A stretch of DNA of 64,000 nucleotides from assembly GCA_963844055.1 (NCBI GenBank), contig CAWJMN010000002.1, positions 558,001 through 622,000 of the forward strand, given 5' to 3'. Below are positions 28,404 through 37,524 of this stretch, piece by piece. The notes below the pieces were generated by a model, which was not told the origin of the DNA, searched no databases, and saw nothing but the letters and a program-made list of their open reading frames with translations. The DNA comes from CAWJMN01 sp963844055 (GTDB lineage: Bacteria; Planctomycetota; Planctomycetia; Pirellulales; Pirellulaceae). Made by a program: the position numbers and the translations under genes. Positions within the stretch are counted from its first letter, which is position 1. The number at the start of each line of letters is the position of its first letter.

Positions 28404-28754
28404 ATGTTTGAAGCGCGGTCCGAACCCCTCCTTTCGCGTCGCGCCTTTGTTAGCCGGCTGGCGGCAAGCCTACTGGCCACCTCTGTGATTAGTGCCTTTT
28501 CCCTGGGACTGGGGAGCGCGGGATACCATTTCCTGGGCAAGCTGCCTTGGGTGGATGCACTTCTAAATGCCTCCATGATTTTGACAGGGATGGGGCCGGT
28601 CGATCCGATGACCACCGTGGCGGGCAAACTGTTCGCCACGTTTTACGCCCTGTACAGCGGGATTGCCTTTTTAACGATGGTCGCCGTTTTGATGGCCCCT
28701 GTTCTGCATCGGTTCATGCACAAGTTTCATCTGGATGAAGAAAGCGACTCATAG
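28404..28754 (+). CDS. Small two-helix membrane protein
   Basis: 116 residues preceded by GGAGAG. Two hydrophobic segments (FVSRLAASLLATSVISAFSL and YSGIAFLTMVAVLMAPVLH) flank a loop FYALYSG and TGMGPVDPMTT, faintly like the pore region of two-helix ion channels, though no TVGYG filter is present. Member of the GT2/cupin gene group. No function assigned. Confidence 0.6.
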   Translation: MFEARSEPLLSRRAFVSRLAASLLATSVISAFSLGLGSAGYHFLGKLPWVDALLNASMILTGMGPVDPMTTVAGKLFATFYALYSGIAFLTMVAVLMAPVLHRFMHKFHLDEESDS

Positions 28755-28793
28755 TGTTCGCCCCGATTGCATTTTTCCAGCAAGGAAACTCGC

Positions 28794-29126
28794 ATGATGC
28801 AGAAGTCTCAGAACCTGCTGCAAGACATTCCTGAAGAATTGCCCGAAGAGTTGGTGCAAACCCTACTCGTGTCGAGCCACTTGCGGATTGAACGGATCAT
28901 CTCGCACGGGCACGCATCCCCTGAGGGATTTTGGTACGACCAGCCCGAGGCCGAATGGGTTTTGCTAGTCAGTGGTGCTGCCCAGTTACGACTGGGCGAC
29001 CAGTGCATTCATTTGCAACCAGGTGATTACCTGGAAATCCCTGCTGGGGTTCGTCACCGTGTGGACTGGACTACCCCCGATGAGCCAACCATCTGGCTGG
29101 CGGTCCATTTTGATCGCAAGGCTTAG
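28794..29126 (+). CDS. Cupin domain protein
   Basis: 110 residues from ATG 28794, with AAGGAAACT just upstream. One conserved beta-barrel cupin: EAEWVLLVSGAAQLRLGD and LQPGDYLEIPAGVRHRVDW, with the second-motif PAGVRHRV His. Small single-cupin proteins bind metals and have varied roles. Its TAG overlaps the TAA of the convergent lipoprotein gene. Confidence 0.85.
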   Translation: MMQKSQNLLQDIPEELPEELVQTLLVSSHLRIERIISHGHASPEGFWYDQPEAEWVLLVSGAAQLRLGDQCIHLQPGDYLEIPAGVRHRVDWTTPDEPTIWLAVHFDRKA

Positions 29127-29620
29127 CGCCGGATGATCGAGAATTCGCTGAAGACAACCCCTTTGAGGATGCGCCCTTGCATGACGCGATTGAGGGAGGT
29201 GACCAGTTCTGCCTTGATGTAGGTAAGTCCCGGGTCACCAAGCTGTTCTACTTCGGCCTTTTGAACGACCGAGATCACCGCGTCACGAACGCGTTTTTCA
29301 ATCGCAGGCAAGTTGGGCTCGATCTGAGCCTTTTTGGATTCTGTCAAAACGCCGTACAGGTTGAACTGCACTAGTAGCGTGCCATCAATATCGGGCAAGG
29401 CGTGAGAGATCCGAAACTTGCCCAGGTCTACTTCGACAAACGAAGTGGCATCTTGCTGTTTATGATCTTTGTCGAGCAAGTCCAAAAGCGCGATCGCTTC
29501 GAGCGCTTCGGGATTGTGTGCAGCCTCTTCCTTGGCACCGCAACCGGCCACCACCGCAGCCAAAGCCGCCAGTAAAAGCCAGCTTGGAACCGTACCGCGA
29601 TAAAGCTCTTTTAGAGACAT
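29123..29620 (-). CDS. Lipoprotein with FliL-like domain
   Basis: 165 residues. Signal peptide with lipobox AAVVAGC, then a domain VQFNLYGVL, RVRDAVISVVQKAEVEQLGD and GRILKGVVFSEFSI that follows the FliL pattern (stator-associated, PHB-like fold). No flagellar gene is nearby, so a flagellar role is not implied. Stop codon overlaps the convergent cupin stop. Confidence 0.65.
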   Translation of the reverse strand: MSLKELYRGTVPSWLLLAALAAVVAGCGAKEEAAHNPEALEAIALLDLLDKDHKQQDATSFVEVDLGKFRISHALPDIDGTLLVQFNLYGVLTESKKAQIEPNLPAIEKRVRDAVISVVQKAEVEQLGDPGLTYIKAELVTSLNRVMQGRILKGVVFSEFSIIRR

Positions 29621-29796
29621 GATGATCCACTCCCGCGCAAAGCCCTTTCCCCGTGAAATGGCTCCTACCTAAATCTAGGTTTGAAAGTAGCGACGGGAAT
29701 GAAAATCTGGCTTCCTGACGCGCAATCCCTTGGTCGTCGGCCAATGCGGCCTCGCTAGGTGGGGCTGTAACGATTGCAGGGATTGGCGGAGCGGGC

Positions 29797-30534
29797 TTAG
29801 AACAGCCGTCCCTGGCGGGGACTGCTGGGCACCCCTTCTGACAGGGGTTCAGGAGCGTTTAGGCAAGCCGCCCCTTCATTGTGAACAGGATTGACGAACT
29901 GGCTAACCGGACGGACCGTTAGGGCGTCATCAGGAAAGGGGCGAAGGAGCATCGAAAGTTCTTCGGGGCTGGCAGGTTCTTCCCCTAACCAGCGAGCGTA
30001 CTCCTCAGGGTGCAAGATGGCCGGCATCCGGTCATGGATCGGGGCCGCCAAGCCGTTGGCCCGTGTCGTGACGACGGTGCAGGATTCGACCACCAGTGGC
30101 AAACCATCGGGGGTGGTTCCTTGCCAACGCTCCCATAGTCCCGCTAACCCCATGGGCAACTGCGAGGCTAATTCAAAGTGGACCGGCAACCGATTACGCC
30201 CTTCTTTTCGCCATTCATAGTAGCCATCCGCCAAGACCAAGCAGCGCCGCTTGCGATACGCCTCACGAAACGCTGGCTTCTCGGAAAGCGTTTCGCAGCG
30301 GGCGTTGATCGTGCTTCCCGTTGGCTGCGGCGTTTTGGCCCAGCTAGGAATGAGCCCCCACGTCATCCAGGTAAGCTGACGCCAAGATGAATGCGAACGA
30401 ACGACGGCAACTTGCTGGGTGGGGGCAATATTGAAACGCGGCACCATGGGGGAACCCGCAGAAGCAGCCAGCTGACACTGGAACTGCCTTAGCAGCTGGG
30501 AATGCGGGGTTCGCAGGGTAAATCGTGCGCACAT
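29797..30534 (-). CDS. SOS response-associated peptidase (SRAP/HMCES family)
   Basis: 245 residues from ATG 30534, chosen because SRAP proteins need Cys at position 2: MCARFTL. Further motifs are RFNIAPTQQVAVV, WGLIPSWAK, NARCETL with the conserved Asn/Glu, LADGYYEWRK and PIHDRMPAIL with the active His. SRAP proteins shield abasic sites in single-stranded DNA by a Cys2 cross-link. Longer frame to 30717 would bury Cys2 and is rejected. Divergent from the metallophosphoesterase. Confidence 0.94.
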   Translation of the reverse strand: MCARFTLRTPHSQLLRQFQCQLAASAGSPMVPRFNIAPTQQVAVVRSHSSWRQLTWMTWGLIPSWAKTPQPTGSTINARCETLSEKPAFREAYRKRRCLVLADGYYEWRKEGRNRLPVHFELASQLPMGLAGLWERWQGTTPDGLPLVVESCTVVTTRANGLAAPIHDRMPAILHPEEYARWLGEEPASPEELSMLLRPFPDDALTVRPVSQFVNPVHNEGAACLNAPEPLSEGVPSSPRQGRLF

Positions 30535-30750
30535 GGCAGACAGCAGTTTGCTTAATAGATGGCAAAAGGGAAACGGTAACACGACCCAGGCATGTTTCCT
30601 TTCGATGCTGAGCAACGCAGGAACAACTCGCCAAGCTTTGCAAACGACTTTCCTGGAAAAATCCTCATGATCGTTACAGTTTGACGCCGATACTAGCGGC
30701 AAGCGGAAGATATGCAACCGCTGTCCCGTCTATTGCCGAGGAACGTAGCC

Positions 30751-32220
30751 ATGCTAGCAATCGTAAGCGACCTGCATCTGAATGATGGCTCTACCGGTGC
30801 TGTGCTTGATCCGGGCGCCATGGATCTTTTCACAGACCGATTGGCCGACTTGGCCTATCGCGCCTCGTGGCGGGCCGATGGCAGCTATCAACCGATTGAA
30901 CGGATTGACCTCGTCTTGCTGGGCGACGTGCTCGACCTTGTCGGTTCGCAACGTTGGCTGGCAAGTCACTTGCGGCCTTGGTCGGACCTCTCCTCCCCAG
31001 CAGGAAGCGACCTGATCGCCACGATCACGGACGACATCCTTCGCAAAAACATGGAATCGCTACGCCGCCTGCGCTCACTGGCCACGGAAGGGGTGATCAG
31101 CGTCCCCCTGGCCAACCAGCACATGCAGCCGGTGATGGGCGAAGAAGAACTACCTGTTGCGGTTTGCACGCACTACATGGTGGGCAATCATGATTGGCCA
31201 CTCCACCTGCGATCCCAAGCCTATGACATGATCCGTCACAAGATCTGTCATCACATGGGGCTTTCTACTAGCCACAACCGCCCCTTCCCCCACGAAGCGG
31301 CCGAGTCGGACGAGCTACACGATTCTTTGCGCCGTCATCGCGTACTCGCACGTCATGGTGACATTTTCGATCCTCTGGCCTTTTCGGAAGACCGTGACTC
31401 CAGCAGCCTTGGTGACGTGATCACCATCGAATTGCTAGGCCGATTTCTGATGCGGCTGGAATCCGAACTAGGGACCGACCTGCCGGAAGCGGCCGCTGCC
31501 GCTTTGCAAGAGGTTACGCAAATCCGTCCGATGTTGCTGGTTCCTGCTTGGATGGAAGGACTTTTGGAACGAACGATTCCAAGCCTAGCCCTCCGCAAGG
31601 GAATCAAGCGGATGTGGGACGAAGTTGCCGATGAGCTGCTGAGCCTTCCTATCGTTCAACAGCCAAGCCTGTGCAACGCTGCCGATCTTGTTGATGGCCT
31701 GGCCGGCGCCTTGAAGTTCAGCAAGCGTGATTCGATCGACTGGACTGGCAAGACGCTCCGTTGGCAAGCCAGCCTACGAGGGGCGAAGTCAGAATCTTAC
31801 TTGCTCCATGCGATGGCAGAGCCTGACTTCCGCAATCGCCGTGCTCGCCATATCGTTTATGGGCACACACACACACACGAGATCACGCCGCTTGATGCCA
31901 GCCATGCCGATGGCTACGTGCTCAGCCAAACGTACTTCAACGCCGGCACTTGGCGGAAGGTTTATCGTCCAACGCAGGCCTTGGGGCAGCAAGAATTTGC
32001 GGCCGCAGAGAGCATCTCGCTTTTGGCGTTCTACCAAGAAGACGAGCGTGGCGGACGCCCCTACGAAACGTGGTCGGGAACGCTGGCCCCAGTCAGCGCC
32101 TTTGCCACCGCTGCGATGGAGCCACCACCGGCAGTCGGTCGGAGCGCGATCCGAGCACCCCACTTCGCAAGAGCCAATGCCGGCAGCCGCACCCAAGCGA
32201 CCGCGCGGCGCAGCTACTAG
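30751..32220 (+). CDS. Large calcineurin-like metallophosphoesterase
   Basis: 489 residues from ATG 30751 with GAGGAA upstream. Phosphoesterase motifs: LAIVSDLHLND, VLLGDVLDLVGSQ, MVGNHDWPLHL, ARHGDIFDP and YGHTHTHEITP. About 170 residues between the fourth and fifth motifs form an alpha-rich insertion, which sets it apart from short LpxH-type enzymes. Substrate unknown. A (CA)6 run codes for the metal-binding GHTHTH. Confidence 0.85.
   Translation: MLAIVSDLHLNDGSTGAVLDPGAMDLFTDRLADLAYRASWRADGSYQPIERIDLVLLGDVLDLVGSQRWLASHLRPWSDLSSPAGSDLIATITDDILRKNMESLRRLRSLATEGVISVPLANQHMQPVMGEEELPVAVCTHYMVGNHDWPLHLRSQAYDMIRHKICHHMGLSTSHNRPFPHEAAESDELHDSLRRHRVLARHGDIFDPLAFSEDRDSSSLGDVITIELLGRFLMRLESELGTDLPEAAAAALQEVTQIRPMLLVPAWMEGLLERTIPSLALRKGIKRMWDEVADELLSLPIVQQPSLCNAADLVDGLAGALKFSKRDSIDWTGKTLRWQASLRGAKSESYLLHAMAEPDFRNRRARHIVYGHTHTHEITPLDASHADGYVLSQTYFNAGTWRKVYRPTQALGQQEFAAAESISLLAFYQEDERGGRPYETWSGTLAPVSAFATAAMEPPPAVGRSAIRAPHFARANAGSRTQATARRSY
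31864..31876 (+). repeat. (CA)6 microsatellite inside the GHTH motif
   Basis: A short dinucleotide run encodes His-Thr repeats of the metal-binding motif of the phosphoesterase. Confidence 0.8.
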
Positions 32221-32288
32221 GCCTTTCAGACTGTTCTCAAGGGCGTGGAACTAGCTTGCATAGTCCACGCTAATGCATCCAGACTATC

Positions 32289-32630
32289 ATGGCATCTACA
32301 AAAACTGTTGCCATTGTCGTGACGACGACCGTTGCGGAAAAACGCGACGCGGAAAAGCTCGCTTGTGCCATCATGGATGCCAAGTTGGCCGCTTGTGTGC
32401 AAATTAGTGGCCCCATCGAAAGCCACTACTTCTGGAATGCCCGGCGTGAAACGGCCACAGAATGGGTTTGCACGATCAAGACCCGGCGAGACTTTTTTGC
32501 CAAGCTCGATGCCTTGCTGCAAGAGGTCCATCCCTACGATGTGCCGGAAGTTCTAGCGACCTCGGCCCTCGAGATCAGCCGAAGCTATTTGCAATGGCTG
32601 AATGACCAATTGTCAGGACAGGCTGAATAG
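32289..32630 (+). CDS. cutA: Divalent cation tolerance protein CutA
   Basis: 113 residues. AIVVTTTVAEKRDAEKLACA, KLAACVQISGPIESHYFW, VCTIKTRRDFF and HPYDVPEVLA are the CutA core, with the conserved Cys and the loop His/Tyr. CutA forms trimers and is tied to copper tolerance in E. coli, although its general role is unclear. Starts 68 bases after the phosphoesterase on the same strand. Confidence 0.95.
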   Translation: MASTKTVAIVVTTTVAEKRDAEKLACAIMDAKLAACVQISGPIESHYFWNARRETATEWVCTIKTRRDFFAKLDALLQEVHPYDVPEVLATSALEISRSYLQWLNDQLSGQAE

Positions 32631-32655
32631 CCGAGCGATTTCTTGCCACGCCAAG

Positions 32656-32682
32656 GGGTGCTCGGCATCGCCGACAGCACCC
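32656..32682. terminator. Strong hairpin between convergent genes
   Basis: GGGTGCT-CGGC pairs with GCCG-AC-AGCACCC around loop ATC, between cutA and the NHL gene. No T run follows on either strand, so it is only a candidate bidirectional terminator. Confidence 0.4.
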
Positions 32683-32720
32683 AACTTCTATCACAACATC
32701 GCCAAAGCAGTAGACGCAAG

Positions 32721-33827
32721 CTACGCCAGCTTTTTCAGCTTGGAAATGCGTCCCGTGGCCACCCATTCTGCCACGAAGATGCTGCCATCATGGCCAAAGC
32801 AAGCATCGTGAGGATGCACGAACTTCCCCTCTTGCCAGAGGGCTAGATTCCCACGGATCTGGCCACCATCCTTGCCGGTCACACGAGCCACATCATCCCC
32901 TAGGCGTGCAACCACTTCATTCTTTTCGTTCAGCAGCGTGATCCGGGCATGAAGCTCTGGCACGCAGAGCAAGTTCTTCCAGGTTTCCACATTGGCTGGC
33001 AGGCCATACCCCTTTAGGGTTTCCTTGTACTTGCCATCCATTGTGAAATACTGGAGCGTCATATTTGCCCGATCGCAAACCACAATCGATGGGTCTCGCC
33101 CTGCGCGGTTATCAATCCAAATCCCATGCGGTGTGTTGAACTTTCCTTCACCAGCCCCTGCCCCACCAAAGCACGAGACCCATTTGCCAGCCTTGTCGTA
33201 GCGATGGACGTAAAAGGCTCCATAGCCATCGACGAGCAAAAAGCCACCGTCGTCGAGGAAGGCAAAGTTCGTGGGCATGAAGCGATCACGCCCCCAAGCC
33301 CCGGTCGGCTTCTTGTCTTCTTCGGGAGCATAGACTCCCGACTCCATCGGCGCGTACTGTTGCCAGACGGTCTCTCCCTTGAGGTCAAGCTTGGCAAACG
33401 TCTTGAGTGCTTGATATGCACAAACGTAGAGGAACTCTTGTCCCCCTTCCTCGCGAATCTCAATGCCATGCCCGCCACCTTGAAACTGGCTGCCGAACGA
33501 GCGGATGTATCGCCCTTCGGAATCGAAGACAAAGATCGAGGGATGATCCTTGAGGTCGGCACGCCCCTCATGGATGACATACAAGTTGCCCGCTTTGTCG
33601 ACCGCCACATTGTGCGTGGTTTGCCATGTGAACTTATCGGGAAGCTGCGCCCAATGGTGGTGCACCTCAAACTTGTGCTCCCCTTCGCCGACAATGAGCG
33701 GCTTGTCCGTTTTGGCCGCAGTTAGAATTGCCGGAGCGGCGATTACCGCTGCGCCCGCTGCCGATGCGGCTAGGAATTCTCGGCGAGTGGCCGAGGTGCT
33801 AGTCGTGGATTTTGGTGTGCGTGTCAT
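32721..33827 (-). CDS. Tat-exported six-bladed beta-propeller (NHL-like) protein
   Basis: 368 residues. Twin-Arg signal TRREFLAASAAGAAVIAAPA, then NHL-type blades with repeats such as NVAVDKAGNLYVIHEG, IFVFDSEGRYIRSFG, GKFNTPHGIWIDNR and FVHPHDACFGHDGSIFVAEW. Homology of this planctomycete type runs toward peptidylamidoglycolate-lyase-like propellers, but no enzymatic activity can be assigned. Divergent from the PQQ-like propeller gene. Confidence 0.85.
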   Translation of the reverse strand: MTRTPKSTTSTSATRREFLAASAAGAAVIAAPAILTAAKTDKPLIVGEGEHKFEVHHHWAQLPDKFTWQTTHNVAVDKAGNLYVIHEGRADLKDHPSIFVFDSEGRYIRSFGSQFQGGGHGIEIREEGGQEFLYVCAYQALKTFAKLDLKGETVWQQYAPMESGVYAPEEDKKPTGAWGRDRFMPTNFAFLDDGGFLLVDGYGAFYVHRYDKAGKWVSCFGGAGAGEGKFNTPHGIWIDNRAGRDPSIVVCDRANMTLQYFTMDGKYKETLKGYGLPANVETWKNLLCVPELHARITLLNEKNEVVARLGDDVARVTGKDGGQIRGNLALWQEGKFVHPHDACFGHDGSIFVAEWVATGRISKLKKLA

Positions 33828-34114
33828 GAGAGTGTTTCCTCAAATATCTGTCGTTTTACCTACCCCTCGGCGATTGTCAGTCCCCTGAAATTTCCGCCAG
33901 GAGGGACCCGATTGGCCTGAAAATGCGCCTCGTTAGAAGTTCTCACAGCGGCGGCGACAACGCAAGTCTTTTCGTCAGAAACCACTACAAATACTGGCAA
34001 TCGGACCTTCTGCGCGATAGCTTACGCACAGTCACTTTTATGACAAACGAATGCCCCTGCCAGGTTCCTCATTGCTGCTGCACTTCTCCAACGATCCTAC
34101 CTTAGGTGATCTTT

Positions 34115-35428
34115 ATGCCTCGCTTTCCGAACTTCCTTGCCACTACTCTTTTGGGCGTTACTTCGCTACTTGGCGTCGGGTTCTTCTCGGCGGCGTACGG
34201 CGAGAACTGGCCACAGTGGCGGGGCCCCTTGGGAACCAGCACCAGCGACGAACAGAACCTGCCGCTGGTTTGGAGCGAAGCCCGGGGTATCGGCTGGAAG
34301 GTGAAGCTTCCCGGCTGGGGCGATAGCACTCCCGCGATCTGGGAAAACCATCTCTTTGTGACATCGCATACAACCGATGACCGCTTGCTGCTGACGTGCT
34401 ATAGCGCCGATGAAGGAAAGCCGCAGTGGGAGGCTCAGGTTGGCACCGGTACCGCAGAGCGAAAGGGAGAAACCAGGCAGACGCAGAAGTTCCATCAGCT
34501 GCACAACCTTGCCAGCCCCTCCCCGGTAACCAACGGTGAAACGGTTGTCGTCCACTTTGGCAATGGAGATCTGGCAGCTTACGATTTTCTAGGCAAACAA
34601 CTCTGGAAGCGTAACCTCCAAGAAGATCACGGGGGATATTCCATTTGGTGGGGACATGCCAACAGCCCAATCATCGCTGGCAAGTTGGTCATCTCGGTTT
34701 GCATGCAAGACTCACTTGCCGACAAGCAGGACAAGCCAGTGGAAAGCTATCTGGTAGCCCATAACTTGCAAACGGGTGCCTTGGTTTGGAAAGTACCACG
34801 CATGACCCAGGCCAAGGCCGAAGAGTGCGATGCCTACACCACGCCGATCCTTTGCAAACTGGAGGGCAAAGAGCAGCTGGTCATCATGGGAGGCAATCAA
34901 CTGGACAGCTACGAACCATCAACCGGCAAACAACAATGGGTGTTGCAAGGACTGGTCGGTGGGCGGACAGTGACCGGACCAACAATTGCAGGCGATGTCG
35001 TTTATGCGACGCGTGGCATGCGTGGAGAGTTACTAGCCATTCAGCCGCGAGCAGGCGAACTCTCCAGCCGAGACATCCTTTGGAAGTACAAGGAAGGAAC
35101 GCCAGACACTTGCTGCCCTGTGGTCTGGAAGGATTTCCTCTTCACGATTACCGATGATGGTATCGCACGCTGCTTTGATCGCAACTCTGGCGTGCTGCAA
35201 TGGAAGGAACGATTGAAAGGAGACTTCAAAGCGTCACCGGTGGCGGCCGATGGCCGGATCTACTTCCTGAATACCAAGGGACTTTGCACCGTGGTCAAAG
35301 CCCAAAAGAAGTTTGAAAAGCTGCTGGAGAATCAGCTCGATGATGAGACCATCGCTTCCCCTGCCATCTCCGCTGGCAAGATCTATCTGCGAGGAAAGAA
35401 CTCGCTCTATTGCATCAGCCGTCTGTAG
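34115..35428 (+). CDS. PQQ-binding-like beta-propeller protein, secreted
   Basis: 437 residues from ATG 34115; the AGGTGA at 34105-34110 serves as its ribosome site, so the GTG at 34106 is not used. Signal peptide (TTLLGVTSLLGVGFFSAAYG), then WD-like blades typical of PQQ-like proteins: NWPQWRGPLGTSTS, PQWEAQVGTGT, QTGALVWKV, TGKQQWVLQG and SGVLQWKERL. The family name reflects fold; most planctomycete members lack evidence for PQQ. Convergent with the gene at 35506. Confidence 0.9.
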   Translation: MPRFPNFLATTLLGVTSLLGVGFFSAAYGENWPQWRGPLGTSTSDEQNLPLVWSEARGIGWKVKLPGWGDSTPAIWENHLFVTSHTTDDRLLLTCYSADEGKPQWEAQVGTGTAERKGETRQTQKFHQLHNLASPSPVTNGETVVVHFGNGDLAAYDFLGKQLWKRNLQEDHGGYSIWWGHANSPIIAGKLVISVCMQDSLADKQDKPVESYLVAHNLQTGALVWKVPRMTQAKAEECDAYTTPILCKLEGKEQLVIMGGNQLDSYEPSTGKQQWVLQGLVGGRTVTGPTIAGDVVYATRGMRGELLAIQPRAGELSSRDILWKYKEGTPDTCCPVVWKDFLFTITDDGIARCFDRNSGVLQWKERLKGDFKASPVAADGRIYFLNTKGLCTVVKAQKKFEKLLENQLDDETIASPAISAGKIYLRGKNSLYCISRL

Positions 35429-35442
35429 TAGGTGCGTTAAAG

Positions 35443-35479
35443 AAAAAGCCTACAAGCCTCTCGCTCGAAGCTTGCAGGC
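35443..35479 (-). terminator. Terminator of the secreted protein gene at 35506
   Basis: GCTTGCAGGC pairs with GCCTACAAGC with one mismatch; on the minus strand the stem is followed by TTTTTC. Lies 27 bases beyond the stop. Confidence 0.65.
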
Positions 35480-35505
35480 CGATGGATTCGTGCTTGCGAA
35501 TGAAC

Positions 35506-36084
35506 CTATTTAACCGAAAGGCTTTCCACCATCGTGCGGAACGCCTTTTCATTGGCAGCGACCGTTGCTTCTGGGCCGTAGAACTTTAGGAAGTAGTTGC
35601 CAGCCTTCTTGGTCTCGACGATGACGCCCAGCATGCGATACTTCTCACGCATGACAGCCTTGCCACCGGCAAAGGGTCCGCCGGGCGTATCTTTGTAAGT
35701 CCCGACCAGGTCCACCCAGTGAACGGTCTGGCCAGCCACTTGCAGCTTTTCCTTCTTGGCAACCACTTCACCACCAGCGGCCGCGGTAAACTGCCCTTCC
35801 CAACGTTCAATGTTGGCATCGATGGCACCACCAGCCCCCATGGCCGTCAGACGCCCAGGATTTTCATCCCCGGCTGCGGGAGCAATTTCGAACTCGGCTT
35901 CGATGATGTTGTTGCGTGGCTTTTTCTTCGTCCAAGCATCAGGCGCCGTCAGCTTGATCTTTCCTTCGGCCAAGGAAACTTCCTTGGTGGCAGGGGCATC
36001 TTCTGCATTGGCTGAGGACAACATCGAAACGCCAGCCAACCCGAGCATGCCAGCAACGAGACAACCTTTGATCCACTTCTGCAT
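35506..36084 (-). CDS. Secreted protein of unknown function
   Basis: 192 residues. Signal peptide ending LSSANAEDA (about residue 27) and a beta-rich domain (KIKLTAPDAWTKKKPRNNII, AGQTVHWVDLVGTYKD, GNYFLKFYGPEATV) of a type common in planctomycetes and often annotated only as hypothetical. Periplasmic or secreted. Confidence 0.7.
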   Translation of the reverse strand: MQKWIKGCLVAGMLGLAGVSMLSSANAEDAPATKEVSLAEGKIKLTAPDAWTKKKPRNNIIEAEFEIAPAAGDENPGRLTAMGAGGAIDANIERWEGQFTAAAGGEVVAKKEKLQVAGQTVHWVDLVGTYKDTPGGPFAGGKAVMREKYRMLGVIVETKKAGNYFLKFYGPEATVAANEKAFRTMVESLSVK

Positions 36085-36183
36085 GATTCGCTTCCTTAGG
36101 GGATCTGCCCCATCATTTTTGTAAATCCCATGGCAAGCCCGAAGATCGCACTTTTGTTCGGAAGAGACTTGCCGCTACGTTCA

Positions 36184-37149
36184 CTACGCTCGCACAACCA
36201 CCCTAGGGATGGCTGCCGCTTCCTTCGAATCTTTCGAAGGGCTTTTTTCCTGTGGTTCATTGTAGGAGCGGGTCAACAGGATCGCCAGCACGATCAAAAG
36301 CCCTAAACAAAGGACGATTAGGCCAAAAAAAGCGACCAGTCCAAAGAAGTTTCCCGTTTGCTTGCGGGAGGCGTATCGCTGGATGGAGCGGGCGGCCATC
36401 GCGGGGGCAGGATCGGGGGAAGCTGCGACGGTAGCCATCGGGGAACTAGGAATAACGGCCGCCGCGGCAGCAACGGGCGCTGCGACCATGGCCGACCGAG
36501 CCAACTGCGGAAATATCTCGGCCGCGACGCGCCACTCGGGAAAACCTTCGCGCCAAACAAGGCTGTCTGCAGAGACCCGCCCTTCACCAATCCACTTTCG
36601 CATGACATCCCCTTTTGCAGGCCCGTACTGGCCTCCAGCCGGAGAGCGAACATACCAATTGGCAAGCGGCGCTTCAGCACACGGATCTGCTGCGCCGGCA
36701 ACCGGTGCCATCGCAGGCGAGACAGCGGGAATCACAACGGGCGACGTAACGGGTACCTCTACTGTGGCAGGCGAATCTGGAACCCTCGGCACCACTTTGG
36801 CGGCAGGTGTCGCCACGGGAGTAGCCCCCTTTGCAACAGGTGCGGCAGCTGACGGTGCTGGCTCGCTACTGATGCTCGCCGGCGTGAAGACGGCCGAGGA
36901 AGACTTGGAAGCCACCGCGACGGCAGTTCCACCGGCCGAGGAAAAATCACTTCCCCGTTCAGCCGCCTCTTCGTCGCGACCACTTTTCCACTCAGGGACG
37001 ATTAGCAACTCTTTGCCCGCTTGTTCGGCCGCCTCTTCCGTGGGAATGCGAAACGAGACGCCGCAATCGGGGCAAACTCCCCGTTTGCCTGCCAGGAAGG
37101 TTTTGATGTTGAGTTTATGTCCGTTGGGACAGCGAAATCGAATTCCCAT
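36184..37149 (-). CDS. GYF-domain membrane protein with N-terminal zinc ribbon
   Basis: 321 residues from ATG 37149. A zinc-ribbon-like start (FRCPNGHKLNIKTFLAGKRG then CPDCG) is followed by a long Ala/Pro/Val low-complexity linker (about 45-160), a GYF_2 domain with NWYVRSPAGGQYGPAKGDVM and LVWREGFPEW, and one C-terminal membrane helix (FFGLVAFFGLIVLCLGLLIV). GYF domains bind proline-rich peptides. Role unknown. Confidence 0.8.
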   Translation of the reverse strand: MGIRFRCPNGHKLNIKTFLAGKRGVCPDCGVSFRIPTEEAAEQAGKELLIVPEWKSGRDEEAAERGSDFSSAGGTAVAVASKSSSAVFTPASISSEPAPSAAAPVAKGATPVATPAAKVVPRVPDSPATVEVPVTSPVVIPAVSPAMAPVAGAADPCAEAPLANWYVRSPAGGQYGPAKGDVMRKWIGEGRVSADSLVWREGFPEWRVAAEIFPQLARSAMVAAPVAAAAAVIPSSPMATVAASPDPAPAMAARSIQRYASRKQTGNFFGLVAFFGLIVLCLGLLIVLAILLTRSYNEPQEKSPSKDSKEAAAIPRVVVRA

Positions 37150-37524
37150 ACGTTTGTTCAAACCTCTCCACAATGGATCGGCGCACCGGTGAAGGTGGCA
37201 ATCGCCGCTCTACCGTGCAAGCCGCCAGACCCGCTCGCCCTTCTTCCTTTATAATAAGCAGCTCGCCCAGATCGCAATTGGTTTTGCGGGGAATTATCAG
37301 GCTTTACGCACCAACACCCATGGCAACAGAGCCCTACAAGGTACCCAATCCGCATGGGTTTCTCGCCTTGGGCACCTTCGCAGCGTAACTCGTCCTGCTC
37401 CCCCCAACGACCAAGCTAGACAGTTCTGAAATACACCGAAGGGCTCGCTCCCCCTGTCACAGTTGGGGAGACCACGTCAAAATCAAGCACTTCTTCTGAA
37501 CACCCCCATCGAAGTAGCACTACC
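37150..37524. other. Divergent intergenic region
   Basis: About 375 bases between the GYF gene and the ClpP-like gene. A TATAAT string occurs at 37250-37255 without a clear -35 box; otherwise nothing was seen. Confidence 0.35.
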
